The notes beneath the pieces were generated by a model. It made no database searches and was not told the DNA's origin. It saw nothing but the letters and a program-made list of their open reading frames with translations. From the NCBI GenBank assembly GCA_025454925.1, contig JALONM010000003.1, positions 124,001-188,000 of the forward strand: DNA of 64,000 nt, in the 5' to 3' direction. Of this stretch, positions 63,075 through 64,000 are shown piece after piece; the stretch's first letter is position 1; each line of letters opens with the position of its first letter. The stretch is from Cytophagaceae bacterium. Its GTDB lineage: Bacteria > Bacteroidota > Bacteroidia > Cytophagales > Cytophagaceae. A program made the translations under genes and the position numbers.

Positions 63075-64000
63075 ATGAAAAAGAATATTTTTTTTTGCAT
63101 TGCCTTACTTGGCATTGTGTGGCTACTATCCGGATTCTTATTACAAGAACCCTGGAACGACACAGAGCCCGACTATATACCAGCCAATTTCGAAAAAATC
63201 GAAGAATTTGGTTTACGAAAAGACACATTCGATGTTGGTTTACATTTCCGAAATTTTCTGGCGCATTGTAAAAAACCTTATTACCAGAATCTCAGCACAG
63301 GTCTAAGTTATCGCGATGATGATGCGTTTGAAAAATACTATCAGGTCTATTGTGAAGATTCCCGCCAGGAAATTTCCGACCTGGGATATCTGATGAGAAC
63401 CTATTTACTATTGTTTAATAAAAAAGATGATTTAGCCTGGATAGAATTTAAAAAAATACAAAACAGAACATTAGCTTATTACGATGGAGCCGCGGCAGTA
63501 CTGCAGTCTTCTTCCGCAGAAGGCCTTTCCAATGTTGAATTATTAGAAAAGGAAATCAAAAAGCATCCGGAAAACCAGATTGCCATTAAACGATTGGCTA
63601 ACCTATACTACGATACGAATGACTATGAAGGATTAGCCCATCTGTATCATGAATCAAGAAAAGAGGATTTGAAGCCATACCTCGACATCATCTATTTTTA
63701 TACAGGAGAGATTTCTCAATATTTGGTAGAAATCTCGAAAAAATGCTGGCATTTCCAATGGACGTATGTAATGATTGCTTTCTTTTCTGTATTGCTCTGG
63801 CTGGGCTATTTATACCTGAGTAGCCGGAATGAGAAATTTCCTTGGATTCCGATGTTGAGTGCCTTTCTTATTGGTTTATTGTGTATCCCTTTGGTTTACA
63901 TATTACATCATTCCTTAGAAATACTTTTTCATGTCAAACGCTCGAGCATCGGATCTCAATTTTTGTATTGTTATCTCAACATTAGTTTGGTAGAGGAAAT
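63075..64000 (+). CDS. Membrane protein, 5' part (possible PrsW-like protease)
   Basis: The open frame runs past the window edge; 308 codons are visible. It begins MKKNIFFCIALLGIVWLLSG, an N-terminal membrane segment or signal. A soluble, helical, TPR-like region of about 190 residues follows (LLEKEIKKHPENQIAIKRLA), then at least three membrane helices (WTYVMIAFFSVLLWLGYLYL and two more). The last visible residues, FLYCYLNISLVEE, could be the start of the E-E-x-x-K motif of PrsW-type intramembrane metalloproteases, but only two of the motif residues are seen. It lies 144 nt after the J-protein gene. Function is tentative. Confidence 0.6.
   Translation, partial: MKKNIFFCIALLGIVWLLSGFLLQEPWNDTEPDYIPANFEKIEEFGLRKDTFDVGLHFRNFLAHCKKPYYQNLSTGLSYRDDDAFEKYYQVYCEDSRQEISDLGYLMRTYLLLFNKKDDLAWIEFKKIQNRTLAYYDGAAAVLQSSSAEGLSNVELLEKEIKKHPENQIAIKRLANLYYDTNDYEGLAHLYHESRKEDLKPYLDIIYFYTGEISQYLVEISKKCWHFQWTYVMIAFFSVLLWLGYLYLSSRNEKFPWIPMLSAFLIGLLCIPLVYILHHSLEILFHVKRSSIGSQFLYCYLNISLVEE

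Overview
The window is a chromosomal segment of a Bacteroidota bacterium. Several independent signals agree. Promoters fit TTTG-N19-TAnnTTTG (best in front of rpsO, 19450-19480, and in front of the left-edge TetR gene, 140-170). There is a short 287-residue primary sigma factor and a very large surface protein with a type IX secretion (type B) sorting tail. Two OmpA/PD40 envelope proteins are present, together with typical families of this phylum (DUF4468, DUF5723, DUF4836-like). Shine-Dalgarno signals are mostly absent, so starts were chosen by ATG position, signal peptide or motif position. The class cannot be fixed from the sequence alone; a gliding or T9SS-positive lineage such as Cytophagales or Chitinophagales is likely. 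No tRNA, rRNA, CRISPR array, prophage or intact insertion sequence was seen.

Layout. 1-4829 (minus): partial TetR regulator with promoter and palindromic operator, then MFS sugar transporter, GH13 amylase, extended SDR and CysH-type reductase, the last four probably one transcript. 5054-6110 (plus): PTPS and FolE, pterin synthesis. 6165-7374 (minus): GyrI-like domain protein and metallophosphoesterase. 7613-10274 (plus): outer-membrane barrel and OmpA/PD40 protein. 10427-14685 (minus): ArsA ATPase with a Cys-rich out-of-frame tail, DUF4468 protein, RlmN. 14917-23064 (plus): MltD-like transglycosylase, coiled-coil barrel protein, MATE exporter, a divergent GroES, then rpsO-pnp-rpoD. 23505-24053: short chlorite-dismutase-family protein. 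24796-30093: the giant beta-helix T9SS protein. 30408-34572: lipoprotein, DUF5723 and OmpA/PD40 operon. 35683-37627: groES-groEL.

39131-48652 (minus) is the most interesting block. A SWIM zinc-finger protein, DUF5691, a secreted PEBP protein, MoxR AAA+ ATPase, DUF5682, a methyltransferase and a VWA protein lie nearly end to end. This looks like a complete, functionally uncharacterised MoxR-VWA system. The DUF5682 N-terminus carries motifs that I read as EreA/ChaN/TraB-like, which would make it the candidate effector.

48807-64000: ZIP transporter, two methyltransferases, a DUF4836-like/PstS-like fusion with its lipoprotein partner, PhoH-PIN, LysE and GH3 genes, YggS, a TPR protein, an EamA transporter, a FdtA-type cupin, a DnaJ-TPR membrane protein, and a truncated membrane protein at the right edge.

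Intergenic DNA holds two repeat families. One is a structured element seen three times (12821, 23249, 38458). The other is a CAATAGAA-ended, MITE-like element (24260 and 38918, with a solo end at 12643).
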